Below, piece by piece: positions 51,801-62,800 of a DNA stretch of 64,000 bases. Numbering within the stretch: position 1 is the first letter of the stretch; every line of letters begins with the position of its first letter. The stretch is from Bacteroidota bacterium (lineage in GTDB: Bacteria > Bacteroidota > Bacteroidia > Bacteroidales > DTGW01). The translations under genes and the position numbers were made by a program. Below the pieces are notes generated by a model. It was given only the letters and a program-made list of their open reading frames with translations. It searched no databases and was not told where the DNA came from. The DNA lies in contig JAKPGM010000078.1 in NCBI GenBank assembly GCA_029550865.1, positions 1 to 64,000 on the forward strand, given 5' to 3'.

Positions 51801-51968
51801 AAAGATAACCATGCGGTTGTAGTCGATTATAAATTCGGAACCAGAGAACTGATTGCCTATAAAAAGCAGTTGAAAACTTACATGACCTTTCTTTCGGCTA
51901 TGGGCTATTTGCCTGTCGAAGGTTACCTCTGGTATGTTCAGCTGGGTAAAATAGAAAAAGTTGAGTGA
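48819..51968 (+). CDS. UvrD-like helicase with RecB/AddA-type nuclease domain
   Basis: A 1049-residue SF1A helicase-nuclease. Walker A is ASAGSGKT at residues 9-16. Further helicase motifs are FTNKATEEMKSRI, IDEFQDTSYLQW (Walker B), VGDVKQSIYRWRNTD, LDTNWRSLPEIV, LTIHKAKGLQFPNVII and YVALTRPMH. The C-terminal PD-(D/E)xK nuclease shows the conserved His in YGNIMHRLFQ and the catalytic core PDRVMIKDNHAVVVDYKFG. It would unwind and resect double-strand breaks like AddA or RecB. The usual partner (AddB, or RecC/RecD) is not next to it. It is convergent with the next gene, their stop codons touching. Confidence 0.9.
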   Translation: MSQLQIVEASAGSGKTHRLVFEYLRLLLLNPDNYQHILAVTFTNKATEEMKSRIILELSKLQHICNSSCNPSCERASAHLSSLSENLKLSAEDIAQKAGIALYNILHNYSRFSIMTIDSFFQQILRAFLREVGLGTSTRIELDEEWVIQQTVDQLLLDLDAGDELYQWLVHYMLEQIAQGKSWSVSEKLMDMAHELLSEKFFALPADYQQRLFSEGFRQQFPLNEFYQFKSAYEKYLREKAQQALEIISKNSLDEADFSGKSKGVVNFFNKLKASNFDNLRRDDTYDVPEKWPHKDSKNKEKVLKILHQEGLFACYLDIKNYLNENQQKYNDVLAILKNIYTYGVLADIAHALDKVLRENDIQLLSRASQFIQLLIGQNDAPFIYEKSGRFLRHFIIDEFQDTSYLQWQNFRPLISESLANDNFAMVVGDVKQSIYRWRNTDWTILERKAEEDVRSHGSKRITLDTNWRSLPEIVNFNNAFFGDYLVTANPQLVSIYKTVKQTCAYRGEFSGMVKIEGKLVNNEENNEGEDNNSSAANWAIDQILKLLSLGYRQKDIAILVRERKEGIIITEAINNYNQKQSDSKSTIHVLSAETALLTQCVAINIITEVFQYLLNPNDAVNLAALQIHLEQVNRLLVSAQVDIDFDISIDNFLERISSLLLDNPVELFEEVVQMLSLNQYTPFLPYLQAFHNYIHDFCITHIPHLKAFMEYWEHKKDKVALELSEKQDAVRILTIHKAKGLQFPNVIIPFCNWSLNYRGNQAPLLWCEAKNSPAASLQYIPIRYAQELENTSFREEYEKERTQYFIDNINLLYVALTRPMHHLFVYIPQVKDKSKDCQTVGDWLYRYVLAFSQSQGAKLFFQKGELQYVSEISGDIESEDYQFTHYAVYPTVQRVKQKSAYGGILTPIMQYGNIMHRLFQYIHYADDIEMAVDVLVTEGMISARERQTIVIWLEQLLAQPEVQAWYNRHWKIYTEATVVAPFQHPYRPDRVMIKDNHAVVVDYKFGTRELIAYKKQLKTYMTFLSAMGYLPVEGYLWYVQLGKIEKVE

Positions 51969-52988
51969 CTATTGCGAAATTCCACGATAAATTTCCTGCT
52001 CGGTATGAAAACCGTCGGCTATAATGGTCTGTTTTATATTTTTTACATCCACCACCATTGGTTTGAGCATGATGGTAGGGACGTCCATTTTGCCGTTATT
52101 TACCAACGTTATGTTTCCATCAAGTTTTTCACCCCTAATGAGTTTCATGGTGTTTTCAGCAGCAGCTTTACCTTGTTCGGTCATGGGTTTATAGATGGTG
52201 ATTTGTTGCGTTCCTTCAATAATTCGCTGGCAGGCAGGTAGCTCAGCGTCCATCCCGGTGACAAGTACTTTTCCTGCTAATCCTTTCTCTTCCAGTGCCC
52301 TTATTATACCTCCTGCCATACCATCATTGGCGCATAAGACTACACTAATGGGGTCGGTATAGTAATTAAGTACTTTTCGCATGGTAACATAAGCTTCATC
52401 AGGCGACCATTCCTCAATGAAAGTTTTAAATACTACATTAATCTTTGCTGATGAAAGATATGGTGCAAGGATGGTTTCATAACCCTGTTCGATGAGTTCA
52501 GCATTTTTATCCGTTTTATCGCCCGAGATGATTACATAATTGCCCGTAGGCTGTTGACCAACAGCAAATTCAGCCATCAGCTTTCCAGCCATAAAGTGAT
52601 CAAACGTAATAAAGAGATCTAACGGACAATTTTGAATCAATCGTTCGTAGGCAATGATTTTTATTCCCTTACTTGCTGCTTCCCTGGCAATAGCCGCCGA
52701 AGTAGTCTGATTAACGGCAATTATAACGATAGCTTTAACTCCGTTGTTCATCAATTCCCGTGCCTGTGCTATTTGCTTATTGTCGTCATTATCAGCATTG
52801 GCCACAAGGACTTCTGCCCCTAACTCTTTAGCTTTGTTAACAAAATTATCTCGGTCGATAGCATAACGCGCCTCTTGATAATTCGGCACCATAAAGCCTA
52901 TCAACGTTTTCTCCGAATGGCTACACGAAGAAATAAACCCTATTACCAAAACCCAGGTTATGAAACTTTTAATATAGCTACCAATCAT
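51969..52988 (-). CDS. xylose/ribose-binding-like lipoprotein (orphan periplasmic binding protein 2)
   Basis: A 339-residue lipoprotein, lipobox ISSC with lipidated Cys22 (GFISSCSH). Like its paralogue at 45120-46130 it has the XylF-type pattern GFMVPNYQEARYAID, ANADNDDNKQIAQARELMNNG, IIAYERLI, ISGDKTDKNAELIEQGY and DGMAGGIIRALEE. It also stands alone, without permease, ATPase or kinase genes. A well-formed promoter lies upstream. It could deliver sugars to a transporter encoded elsewhere or act as a sensor. Confidence 0.87.
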   Translation of the reverse strand: MIGSYIKSFITWVLVIGFISSCSHSEKTLIGFMVPNYQEARYAIDRDNFVNKAKELGAEVLVANADNDDNKQIAQARELMNNGVKAIVIIAVNQTTSAAIAREAASKGIKIIAYERLIQNCPLDLFITFDHFMAGKLMAEFAVGQQPTGNYVIISGDKTDKNAELIEQGYETILAPYLSSAKINVVFKTFIEEWSPDEAYVTMRKVLNYYTDPISVVLCANDGMAGGIIRALEEKGLAGKVLVTGMDAELPACQRIIEGTQQITIYKPMTEQGKAAAENTMKLIRGEKLDGNITLVNNGKMDVPTIMLKPMVVDVKNIKQTIIADGFHTEQEIYRGISQ

Positions 52989-53004
52989 GATTTGAATTTT
53001 TATT

Positions 53005-53034
53005 CAAAAGTATATTAGTTTTTGAAATTGCAAA
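53005..53034 (-). promoter_or_regulatory. promoter of the second sugar-binding lipoprotein gene
   Basis: Read on the minus strand, TTTG (53034-53031), an 18-nt spacer and TACTTTTG (53012-53005): both Bacteroidota elements match fully. The start of transcription would be near 52998, about 10 nt before the ATG at 52988. Confidence 0.6.
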
Positions 53035-53222
53035 TAAAAAAGAGTAAAAATCTGTACAAAAGGTGTAATTTTCTTTCCTGTAACTGGTTGGTTGACTGAT
53101 AAAAATAGTCACTTCAATACATGTTTCCGCTAATTAAAAATTATTCATAAATGCTTGCAAAAAAATACATTTTGCATGAAATTTGATTTTGAAATATTGC
53201 AATGTGGTATAAATCAATTGCT

Positions 53223-53747
53223 ATGGAAAAGGTGGTACTGCAAAGTTTTTTAACTTTGGTGCTTATCGTAGTGAACCCCTCATTATTTGGCCAAATGCTT
53301 AATGAATATACTGTGGGGGTTGATAGCAGGGGGAATTATGGTTTTTCCCTCAATCGAGGAAATGAGCAAAGTCTTTTTCAGCTTTCCTATGCTAATCTTA
53401 ATATGAATAATACTTTTCGTTTAAAAAATCTTTCCACTACACAGGGTATTTTTGCTTCTCAGGTGAGTACCATTGGCGTGGGATATTTTCGGAAAAAGCC
53501 TCTGTCAAGTACGCTTAGCATGTATTATGGCGGAAGCTTGCATTGGGGGAACTCGCCGATAAAGTCTGTAGGTGCGCCGAAAAATAACCTTTCCGATATC
53601 AATCTACAGCTTGGATTAAAATATAAGCTATCCGAAAATATTACTATTGGTGCTGAATTCCGTCAAAGCTATGGGAATTACTGGATGAATACTTTGATAC
53701 CTTCGTGGTCAAATTCGCCTATCCACTCCGATTGGTTAACATGGTAA
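53223..53747 (+). CDS. small outer-membrane beta-barrel-like protein of unknown function
   Basis: A 174-residue protein from the ATG at 53223 (MEKVVLQSFLTLVLIVV, signal peptide ending near LFGQ); an earlier in-frame ATG at 53202 would add seven residues. The mature part is built of short amphipathic strands (FQLSYANLNMNNTFRLKN, STLSMYYGGSLHWG, LGLKYKLSENITIGAEFRQS) as in small barrels. No family was recognised. It stands alone between the lipoprotein gene and htpG. Confidence 0.55.
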   Translation: MEKVVLQSFLTLVLIVVNPSLFGQMLNEYTVGVDSRGNYGFSLNRGNEQSLFQLSYANLNMNNTFRLKNLSTTQGIFASQVSTIGVGYFRKKPLSSTLSMYYGGSLHWGNSPIKSVGAPKNNLSDINLQLGLKYKLSENITIGAEFRQSYGNYWMNTLIPSWSNSPIHSDWLTW

Positions 53748-53836
53748 TTTTTCTTCTCTTATGACGCCTTGTCAGCCGGGTTTAGATGGCACAGGGTTTG
53801 TTTTTTTGCTCGCAAAATCTTAAAAACTTGTTGCTT

Positions 53837-55885
53837 ATGAGTACAGGTAAAATAGGGGTGCAGACCGAGAACATTTTCCCCATCATCAAGAAATTTTTGT
53901 ATTCCGATCATGAAATATTTCTGCGGGAATTGGTGGCCAATGCCGTGGATGCTACTCATAAGTTGAAGGCACTGGCTATGGCAGGCGAGTACAAGGGCGA
54001 TGTCGAAAATCTTAAAGTGTATGTACACGTTGATGAAAAGAATAAAATCATTCGGGTGGTTGACCAGGGTATTGGCATGACTGCCGAGGAAGTGGAAAAA
54101 TACATCAATCAGATTGCTCTTTCGAGTGCCGAGGAGTTTGTCTCGAAATACAAGGATCAAGCCAACGCCATTATCGGGCATTTTGGTCTGGGTTTTTACT
54201 CGGCATTTATGGTAGCTAAAAAAGTCGAGCTCGTTACTCGTTCATACAGAGAGGGGGCTCAGCCCGTTAAATGGTCATGCGATGGTACCCCAGAATATAC
54301 GCTCGAGCCTGCCGAGAAAGATACGATTGGAACGGAAGTTATCCTTTACCTCGATGACGAATCGTCCGAATTTGCCTCCGAATACAAAATACGCGAACTT
54401 TTGCGAAAGTATTGTAAATTCCTGCCTGTCCCTATTGCTTTTGGAAAGAAAAAGGAATGGAAAGATGGTAAGGAGGTTGAAACACAAGAGGACAATATCA
54501 TCAACAATACTCATCCAGCCTGGACACGTAAGCCTACTGAACTGAAAGAGGAGGATTATCTCAATTTTTACAGGGAATTATACCCTGGCGCCGACGATCC
54601 GCTTTTTTATATTCACCTGAACGTCGATTATCCATTTAACCTTACCGGGATACTGTATTTCCCTAAAATCAAAAGCAATATCGATATCCAGCGTAATAAA
54701 ATACAACTTTATTGCCGACAGGTATACGTCACCGATTCGGTCGAAGGTATTGTGCCTGACTTTTTGACACTATTGCATGGGGTTATCGATTCACCCGATA
54801 TACCGCTTAATGTGTCCCGTTCATATCTGCAAAGCGATTCGAATGTGAAAAAAATTTCCGCTCACATTACCAAAAAGGTGGCCGATCGTTTGCAGGAAAT
54901 ATTTAAGAATCAACGGGAAGAGTTTGAGAAAAAGTGGGATAACCTCAAACTGTTCATTGAGTATGGGATGTTAACCGACGAAAAGTTTTATGAACGTGCC
55001 GAAAAATTTGCCCTATTCAAAAATGTCGATGGCAAATACTTTACTTTCGAGGAGTATGAGAAACTCATCAAGTCGGAGCAAACCGATAAAAACGATACCC
55101 TGGTGTACCTATATGCTACGGATAAAGAGGCTCAGCATGCTTTCATTGAATCGGCACGAAGCAAGGGCTACGATGTATTGCTGATGGATGGTCAACTGGA
55201 TACGCATTTCATCAACATGCTTGAAACCAAATTCAAAAAATCACGATTTAGCCGTGTAGATGCCGATATTATCGATAATCTCATTCAAAAAGATGCACCT
55301 AAAGAAATAAAACTCACTGCATTTCAAAAGGATATATTATCGCCGGTATTCAAAGGGGCTCTTCCCGAAAAGGGTCAGTATTATGTGATGTTTGAGGCTA
55401 TGCGGGAGGACGATCTTCCTGCGGTTATCACCCAGAGTGAATGGATGCGTCGCATGAAAGATATGTCGAGCCTTGGTGGTGGTATGAATTTTTATGCCGA
55501 AATGCCCGATAATTATAATTTCATGGTGAACGCTAACCATCCTTTAATAGCTAAAATTTTGCACGATGTCGAAGAAAAACTTCCTGAAGAAGTAAAGCAA
55601 ATTTCGGCAGAGATCGATCAGCTGGAGAAAACCCGCAAGGCCATAGATGAACGTAATAAGGGTAAAAAGTATGAGGAAATATCCCAGCAAGACAGGGATG
55701 AGCTTGAGTCAATCGAAAAGAAAATCGACGAACTTGAAGATAAACGTTCTAATTTACTGAAAGAAATAGGAAGATCTCACAATCTTGTAAAACAAGTTGT
55801 TGACCTTGCATTGCTTGCCAACAATATGCTCAAAGGTGAAGCGCTCAGCCGTTTTGTACGTCGTAGCGTAGAACTGATACAGTAA
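53837..55885 (+). CDS. htpG: molecular chaperone HtpG (Hsp90)
   Basis: A 682-residue Hsp90. The start at 53837 (MSTGKIGVQTENIFPIIKK) fits the family; the frame is open 51 nt further upstream. The ATP site shows the conserved FLRELVANAVDATHKLK, VDQGIGMTAEEV and the lid GHFGLGFYSAFMVA, all as in Bacteroidota HtpG. Middle and dimerisation domains are complete. Its stop lies 2 nt from the stop of the convergent PorP/SprF gene. Confidence 0.95.
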   Translation: MSTGKIGVQTENIFPIIKKFLYSDHEIFLRELVANAVDATHKLKALAMAGEYKGDVENLKVYVHVDEKNKIIRVVDQGIGMTAEEVEKYINQIALSSAEEFVSKYKDQANAIIGHFGLGFYSAFMVAKKVELVTRSYREGAQPVKWSCDGTPEYTLEPAEKDTIGTEVILYLDDESSEFASEYKIRELLRKYCKFLPVPIAFGKKKEWKDGKEVETQEDNIINNTHPAWTRKPTELKEEDYLNFYRELYPGADDPLFYIHLNVDYPFNLTGILYFPKIKSNIDIQRNKIQLYCRQVYVTDSVEGIVPDFLTLLHGVIDSPDIPLNVSRSYLQSDSNVKKISAHITKKVADRLQEIFKNQREEFEKKWDNLKLFIEYGMLTDEKFYERAEKFALFKNVDGKYFTFEEYEKLIKSEQTDKNDTLVYLYATDKEAQHAFIESARSKGYDVLLMDGQLDTHFINMLETKFKKSRFSRVDADIIDNLIQKDAPKEIKLTAFQKDILSPVFKGALPEKGQYYVMFEAMREDDLPAVITQSEWMRRMKDMSSLGGGMNFYAEMPDNYNFMVNANHPLIAKILHDVEEKLPEEVKQISAEIDQLEKTRKAIDERNKGKKYEEISQQDRDELESIEKKIDELEDKRSNLLKEIGRSHNLVKQVVDLALLANNMLKGEALSRFVRRSVELIQ

Positions 55886-55887
55886 AT

Positions 55888-56865
55888 TTAAAATTCGGGG
55901 CAGGGGATTGCATGAATCCGTTTCTTACGTTTTGTGGTAAACTCGTACGAAATGGATATCTCATGCGCTCCTGCTGTTGAATTTACTAAATTGGATATTG
56001 TAAAATCGTAGCTGTAGCCAATGGTAAACAACGGAAACTTTAATCCTCCCAGAAATGCTAAAGCATCCCCTCGGTTAGAGTTTACCAATGGTATTCCTCG
56101 ATACCAGAATCCCAACATAAACGGTGGATTAAACCAGTACAGCCCCAAATCGAGCTGTTTGTACTTTCCCTGCATGCGATACAGGTAAGCTATCGACACG
56201 CTCTCGTCGGCAGGCTTCAGCAAGCGGCCACGATTGATGATTTTGGCTCCCCCATAAAAACTATATTTCATAGGAACCAGGGTTTTTTCCCCATAAAATG
56301 ATATGTTGGGCTGAAGCAGGTGGTCGGCTGTAAAACCTACCCAGATTCGGCTGTTATAAATCAGTGCTGATACTGCTCCATCAATATCGCCACGGTTTTC
56401 TTTAGTTGGAGGAACCTCGACTGATATAGGAGCATTCCCACGAATAATTTGGTCGGGAAATACCAGCTTGTTGAAATTTAAATTGAATCGCAGATAGCTA
56501 AAACTTATTCCCGGTCGAACATGCCAGGTATTGAATATTTTAAAGTCGTAGGCGTATAGTACATTTATATAGCTGGTACCCAGCCGTGCTGCTCCGGCTT
56601 GATCCTGCATAACCATTAGTCCCAAACCACTGCTAAATTTATCGAAATAATAGTCGTACGCAAAAGCAAAGGTTGCATAGTCGGCTGGAATAGCAAGCCA
56701 TTGACGTCGATAGTTGGTCGAAAAACGCTGTTGTATGGTTGCCCCTGCAAATGAAGGACCCAAATAGAGTGGAGCGGCATAAAATTGAGTAAACTGTGGG
56801 TCCTGCGATTGTAGGGAGTCAATCACAACAAAGCAAGTAAAAAGTATCAATACAATTCTTCTCAT
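55888..56865 (-). CDS. PorP/SprF family type IX secretion outer-membrane protein (second copy)
   Basis: A 325-residue protein with signal peptide (MRRIVLILFTCFVVIDSLQ) and the diagnostic mature start SQDPQFTQFYAAPLYLGPSFAGATIQQRF, here showing the QFTQFY and N/L-P-(S)FAG pattern of PorP/SprF, in parts no longer than quoted: QDPQFTQFYAAPLYLGPSFA. The rest is barrel-like (RLGTSYINVLYAYDFKIFNT). It lies 2 nt downstream of the giant PKD protein on the same strand, a typical cargo/SprF pairing; it probably localises or secretes that protein. Confidence 0.9.
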   Translation of the reverse strand: MRRIVLILFTCFVVIDSLQSQDPQFTQFYAAPLYLGPSFAGATIQQRFSTNYRRQWLAIPADYATFAFAYDYYFDKFSSGLGLMVMQDQAGAARLGTSYINVLYAYDFKIFNTWHVRPGISFSYLRFNLNFNKLVFPDQIIRGNAPISVEVPPTKENRGDIDGAVSALIYNSRIWVGFTADHLLQPNISFYGEKTLVPMKYSFYGGAKIINRGRLLKPADESVSIAYLYRMQGKYKQLDLGLYWFNPPFMLGFWYRGIPLVNSNRGDALAFLGGLKFPLFTIGYSYDFTISNLVNSTAGAHEISISYEFTTKRKKRIHAIPCPEF

Positions 56866-56867
56866 GC

Positions 56868-59800
56868 TTATTTATGTATCAGTGTAATATCACCTGCTTT
56901 CACAAAAGTTCGGCCATTATAAAACTTACCTCTTGCCTTGTAAACATAAACGCCCTGTTTACAAAGTTTACCCTTGTAGTAACCATCCCATCCTATGTTT
57001 ACATCGTCCGACACAAAGAGTAGTTCGCCCCATCGGTCGTATATTTCAAGATGATATTGTGCAACACCCTCGTGATAAGGGAAGAAAATATCATTGTCGG
57101 TAGCATGCGGATCATATCGACCCCCTTTAGGACCGCTCATGCTGGGAGTAAACGCATTGGGAAACTCAATTTTACCTTTTCCCATTACCTGTACAATGTT
57201 GACCCGTTCAAGCGAATCGCTGCAACCAAATGGTGAGATTGCTACCAGCTTAATGGTATATACTCCCAGTTCTTTGTAATAATGGCTCGGATTTGTTTCT
57301 TCCGACGTATTGCCATCCCCAAAGTACCAGATGTATTTATCGCCATATTGCGTATTGTTGAAGCATTGAATCTGGTCGTCGGGTATCATTACCAGTTGGG
57401 GTTCTACATTAAAGTCGACAATGGGACGTGGATAAACTTTAACCTGTTCATAGTGCACGTCAGTACCCCCTTCGGCGTATACTGTTAGTTTGACATTATA
57501 TTCGCCAGGATCGACAAACGTGTGAACAGGGTGAGTCACCTCCGATACCGAACCATCGTCAAATTCCCAATAATATCTTTCGCCATAAATGGATTGATTC
57601 CTAAACCTTATGGTTAATGGAGCACAACCTTCGGCAGCAGAGTCAAAGTCGGCAATCGGACGAGGGGCATATAGTACTACGTTCAGCGAGGTGGTGTCGC
57701 TGCATTTGTTCGAGTAAACTTTTAAGCGTATGGTGTAACGTCCCCAATGCGGATAGGTGTAGCTAAAGGTATCGCTCGAACTGGTTAATAAAGTGTCCCC
57801 ATTGCCAAAATCCCATAAGTACATCCAGGGACCCTTATTCGTTCGGTTAGTAATTTTAAAGGTGGCATTGGGGAAGAACTGCACGATAGGGTTTACCAAA
57901 AAGTTAGCATCCGGTCCCGGATATACCAGAACTTTCCGTGTAGTTGAATCGTAGCATCCATATTCCGACCATGCTTTTAGTTTGACTGTAAATAGTTTGT
58001 CGGACCCTGTTTCGTTGTTAAATAGATGGGTGGGGTTACGCTGGTTCGATGTGGTGTTATCACCAAAATCCCACCAAAAATCGGTTGCATTCATCGAACG
58101 GTTGATAATGGTGGTTTGAATGGGATTACAATCGGGGAAGGTGGTGTCAAATTTTGCCGTAACCTTTGGATATACGTTGATGGTAACGCTGGTGGTATCG
58201 TCGCAGCCGTAGGGGGTAACTGCTCGAAGTTTTATGACGTATGGCTTGTTGGTGCTACGTGTGGGTTCGTTGTAATAGGTTCGAGTAATGCTCCTTTTAT
58301 CGTTTACCTCGAGTGTTCCTCCATCCCCAAAATCCCAATTGTAAGTGGATCCTGATGTTTTGGTGGTATTGTATAGGTTTACTTCAAGGGGGGGACAACC
58401 TATTATCTTGTCGACCGAGATGCGTGCAATAGGCCGATGGGCTACCTTCACGGTTTTGACAATGCTGTCGCGGCATCGATGTTCCGACATGGCCACCAAT
58501 TTTACATTATATACGATATCATTTTCGGTATTGTTAATGTATGTTTTTGAGGGGTTTTTTTCGGGCGAAGAACCACCATCGCCAAAAGTCCATTCAAATA
58601 ATGTGGCACTCTTCGAAGAGGTATTGCTAAAGTTAGGATTAAATGGGGTACACCCCACTGTGTCACGAGTAAAGTTGGCAATTACTTTCGGATGTACCTC
58701 AATTTCACGCGTCATACTATCGGCACAAGCCTGTGCATTGATTACTTTCAGCTTAAGTCTGCGCGTTACTGTATTGTCGGTGAGGTTTTCGTACGAAATG
58801 CTGTTCAGTGTGCCTGTGTGATCGTAGATGCCATCTGAGGTAAAATCCCAGTACTTGTTAGCAATTCCTCCCAATGAGTTGTCTTGAATGGGTATGGATT
58901 CGCCCGAGCAGAGCTCGTCGTTGGGCGTGGCAAAGTTGGCCTTAATGTATGCATAGGTACTTATCAGCATAGAAGTATTGGCTACACAACCCTCGCGTGA
59001 AGTAACTTTTAGCGTCGCGGTAAATGTTTTGTCTGTTGATTCAGCGTTTACGTAAAGGTTAGTGACCGTATCCTTGTTGTAGGATGAATTGCCATCACCA
59101 AATTGCCACTCGAAAATGCTACCGGGAATATTTTTGATATTGGTTTGGTTGGTAAATTTCACCCTCAATGGCTGACATCCTTCTGTTTGATCTGCCGTAA
59201 TGAATGGCTCAATATGCGGGAATACCATGACGGTGGTTACTGCTGTATCCATGCATTGATGCTTGTTATATACGTACTGACGGATTTGCCGAATGGCTGT
59301 ATCGAGCGTGTTATTGGTAAAGCCTACGTTAATGTTAGTATTTTTGTTGTTGAAGGTTAAAATAGGAGTATTCCCCTCGTATATTTTCCATGTACACTGG
59401 TCTACCTCACCCTGAGCGCCATTCAATATGTTTGCAACTTCGTAATCGGGGCAAAAAGTAGTTTTGGGTAAAGTAAATCCTGCTTTTACATAAGCATAAG
59501 GTTTTACTGGGATTACCGTGTCGTCCTGGCAGTTATATGCCGAGCGGGTAACCAGTTTTACATTGTATGTTACATCGTTGGGCTGCAAATGGGTGTATGT
59601 ATACGAGGGATTTTTTTGGGAGGAGGTAGCCCCATTGCCAAAGAACCAGAAAAATTGAGTGCCTGCTATATCCTTTATATTCGATTGGTTGGTAAACTGT
59701 ACCGTAAGCGGTTGGCAGCCCTCCCACTTATCGGCAATAAAACTAGCTACAACTTTAGGATATACCACAATTTGCTGTTGGGTACTCTTATAGCATTCGT

Positions 59801-62800
59801 GGTTGTTCTTTACGGTTAGTTTTACATTAAGGGTCTCGGGGATCAATGTATTGTTCTGGAACAACCATGTAAATGTTTTTGCATTGATAAGGGTATCGTT
59901 GATGTTATCACCGTTAAAATCCCAGTAATTGTACTTCACCCCCGGGATGTAGTTATTGACAAAGGTTGCATAACCAGGTGCGCAAATAGCTGCATCCTCT
60001 ACGCTAAAGTTGGCGGCAATTCTTGCGTATGCAGTGATTGGTTTAACAATACTGTCGCGGCATCCCATATTCGATACTGCCTTTAACATAACCTGATATA
60101 CAGTATCGTTGCCACTGGCATTGTAAAAATAATGAAGGGGATGGGTATCGCTGCTGCTATTCCCATCGGCAAAGTTCCAGAAATAAGTACAATTGGGTAG
60201 CACGGTCTGGTTGGTAAATTGTACCCTTACCGGTTCACAACCTTCGCTGACATCGGCTGCAAAGTTGGCTTTGGGAATGGGGTTTACGTTTATCGAAACA
60301 TAGTCGGTATCGCGACAGGCTGCATGATTGTTAGTTCCTATCAGTCGAATCGTAAAATTCTTTGGATACATTACCGTATCATGCAGCACATAGGTATGGG
60401 TTACCGATGTGGCATTGTTCTCAACTTCGGTACTTCCATCGCCAAACAGCCAATAGCTATGTTTTACCCCGGGTGATGAGTTGTTGTTGAAAACAAAAGG
60501 TGTATTGGAGCATGCTAACGACGAGGGTAACGATATCTGAGCATCGATAAATGCATATACATTTACGTATTTAGTAGTGTCGTGCGAGCAATTGTAATTA
60601 GAGGTTGTGGTAAGCGTTACCGGATAGCTGATATCATTGGCCGTAAGATTGATGTATGTATGCGCAGTGTCGCGCCCATGATATTCAGCCCCATCGCCAA
60701 ATTGCCACCGAAATTGCGTTCCCGCTGTATTACGTATGTTGGCCAGATTGGTGAAATTTACTTGCAAGGGCTGGCAGCCACTATCAACATCCATGCTAAA
60801 ATTGCTTATCACAATGGGCATGATGTCAATATTGCGATACATGGTATCGTAACAGGCATGATTGTTTTTAGCAACCAAACGTATTTGATAGGTTTTGGGT
60901 ACGGTATCGGTATTTACCAGAAATCGCTGGAAGGAAGCACTATTGATTTCTAAATTTTGTGAGCCTGTGCCCGTAAAGTCCCAGTAACTATGGCTAACCC
61001 CTGGTGAAGAATTGTTGGTTACGATGAAATTTTCGTACGAACATGCCGAGGGTACCGACAGGGAAAAATTGGCGTTAACTTCGGGGAAGGCTGTGATGTT
61101 AACTGTGGTGTCGTCGGCACACTGATAGTCAGAGGTTACCGTTAGTTTTACAGGATATACGCTGTCTTTTGCCGAGAAGTTGTAAAATGTGTGGGTTGCA
61201 TCTTTGCCAGTATGGTAACTGCCATCAGCAAAGTCCCATAGGAAAGTTGTGCCTACATTATCCTTGATATTTGAAGTATTGGTGAATACCACACTCACCG
61301 GATTACATCCTTCGTCTTTATCGACTGTAAAGCTGGCCAGAACTCTTGGTTTTACCGTAATCCAGGTGGTGGTGGAGTCGTAGCAGGCATGATTGTTCTT
61401 TACCACTTGTTTAATGAGCAAGTTCAGATCGCTATTGGTATTGTTGATGAATGGATAGGTGAAGGTGGAAGCATTGTTGGTATACTCGGTGCTTCCGTTG
61501 CCATCCATATCCCATTTTACCTGGGCTATGCCTCCCTGTGCGATATTTGAAATATGAACAGGGGTATGTGAACATATCAAGGCATCGTCGACCGAAAAGC
61601 CGGCCTGAATGTATGCAAAGGCAGTTACCGGTACTATGGTATCATCTGTACATCCCTGTGCTGTGGTAGCCCTTAATTTTACATTGTATGTTCTATCGCT
61701 GGCCGATGTGTTGGTGAAGGTATGAACAGGATGGGTATCGACCGAATTACTCCCATCATCAAAGTCCCAGAAATAGGAAGTAGAGATGGAATTCGACTGA
61801 TTGGTAAATCTTACATTAAAAGGAGTACAGCTATCCGTACGACTTACAGCAAATTGGGCAAGTGCTTCGGGTTTTACTGTAATGTTCAATTGGGTACTAT
61901 CCTTGCATCCCTGGGCATTGCTTACAACGAGCTTAAGCGTTCGTACCTGAGGGGTAGGATTATTGGTTTTGTTCACGTAAGTGTGCGAAAGCGAGGAGGC
62001 ACTGCTGTTGCTGGTGGCACCATCACCAAAATTCCAGTTGTACTGGCTTATACCACCCGCCGACAGATTGTTGATATTCACTGGCAGCGGTGAGCAACCT
62101 ATGCTGGTATCGACTGCCATATCGGCATGGATGTATGAATAAACTGTAATAGGGGCCACCGTGGTGTCGATACAACCAGTGTTGGCCGATACAGCTATCA
62201 AACGTGCATTGTATACCTTAGTATTGGGTTCTAAATGGCTGTATACATGGGTAACCACAGGATCGGTTGAGGAGGTGTTATCGTCAAATTCCCACTTAAT
62301 GCTGCTGGCCTTATTCATGTCGGTGGTGTTGGTAAAGGTCACCGACAAGGGATTACATCCCTGAGTGGTACTGGTGGTGAACGATGCGGCTACGCCAGGA
62401 TTTACCGTGATGGGAACCGTTTTTGTGCTGGTACACCCAAAACTGTTGTTAACAGTGAGCTGTAAGTTGTATGTTACAGGATTGTTCCCATTGTTAATAT
62501 ACTGGTGATTAAATGTATTGGGTTGATTAGCAGGGGTGCGAATCCACAACGGACTTCCATCACCAAAATTCCAGGTATAGTTTACAATAGCATTACCACC
62601 AAACGATAAGTTCTGAATGTTGGAATAAAATCCAGAACATCCACGAACTTTATCAATCGAAAAATTGGCCTCTATTTTTTCTCTCACCGTTATATTATTC
62701 GAAAAAGTTGCTACGCAAAAATCTTCCGAAGTTACAGTGAGTTTGGTTGTATAGGTTTTAATGGTATTGGTATTGTTTTCGAAGGTATGGGTAGGCGATT

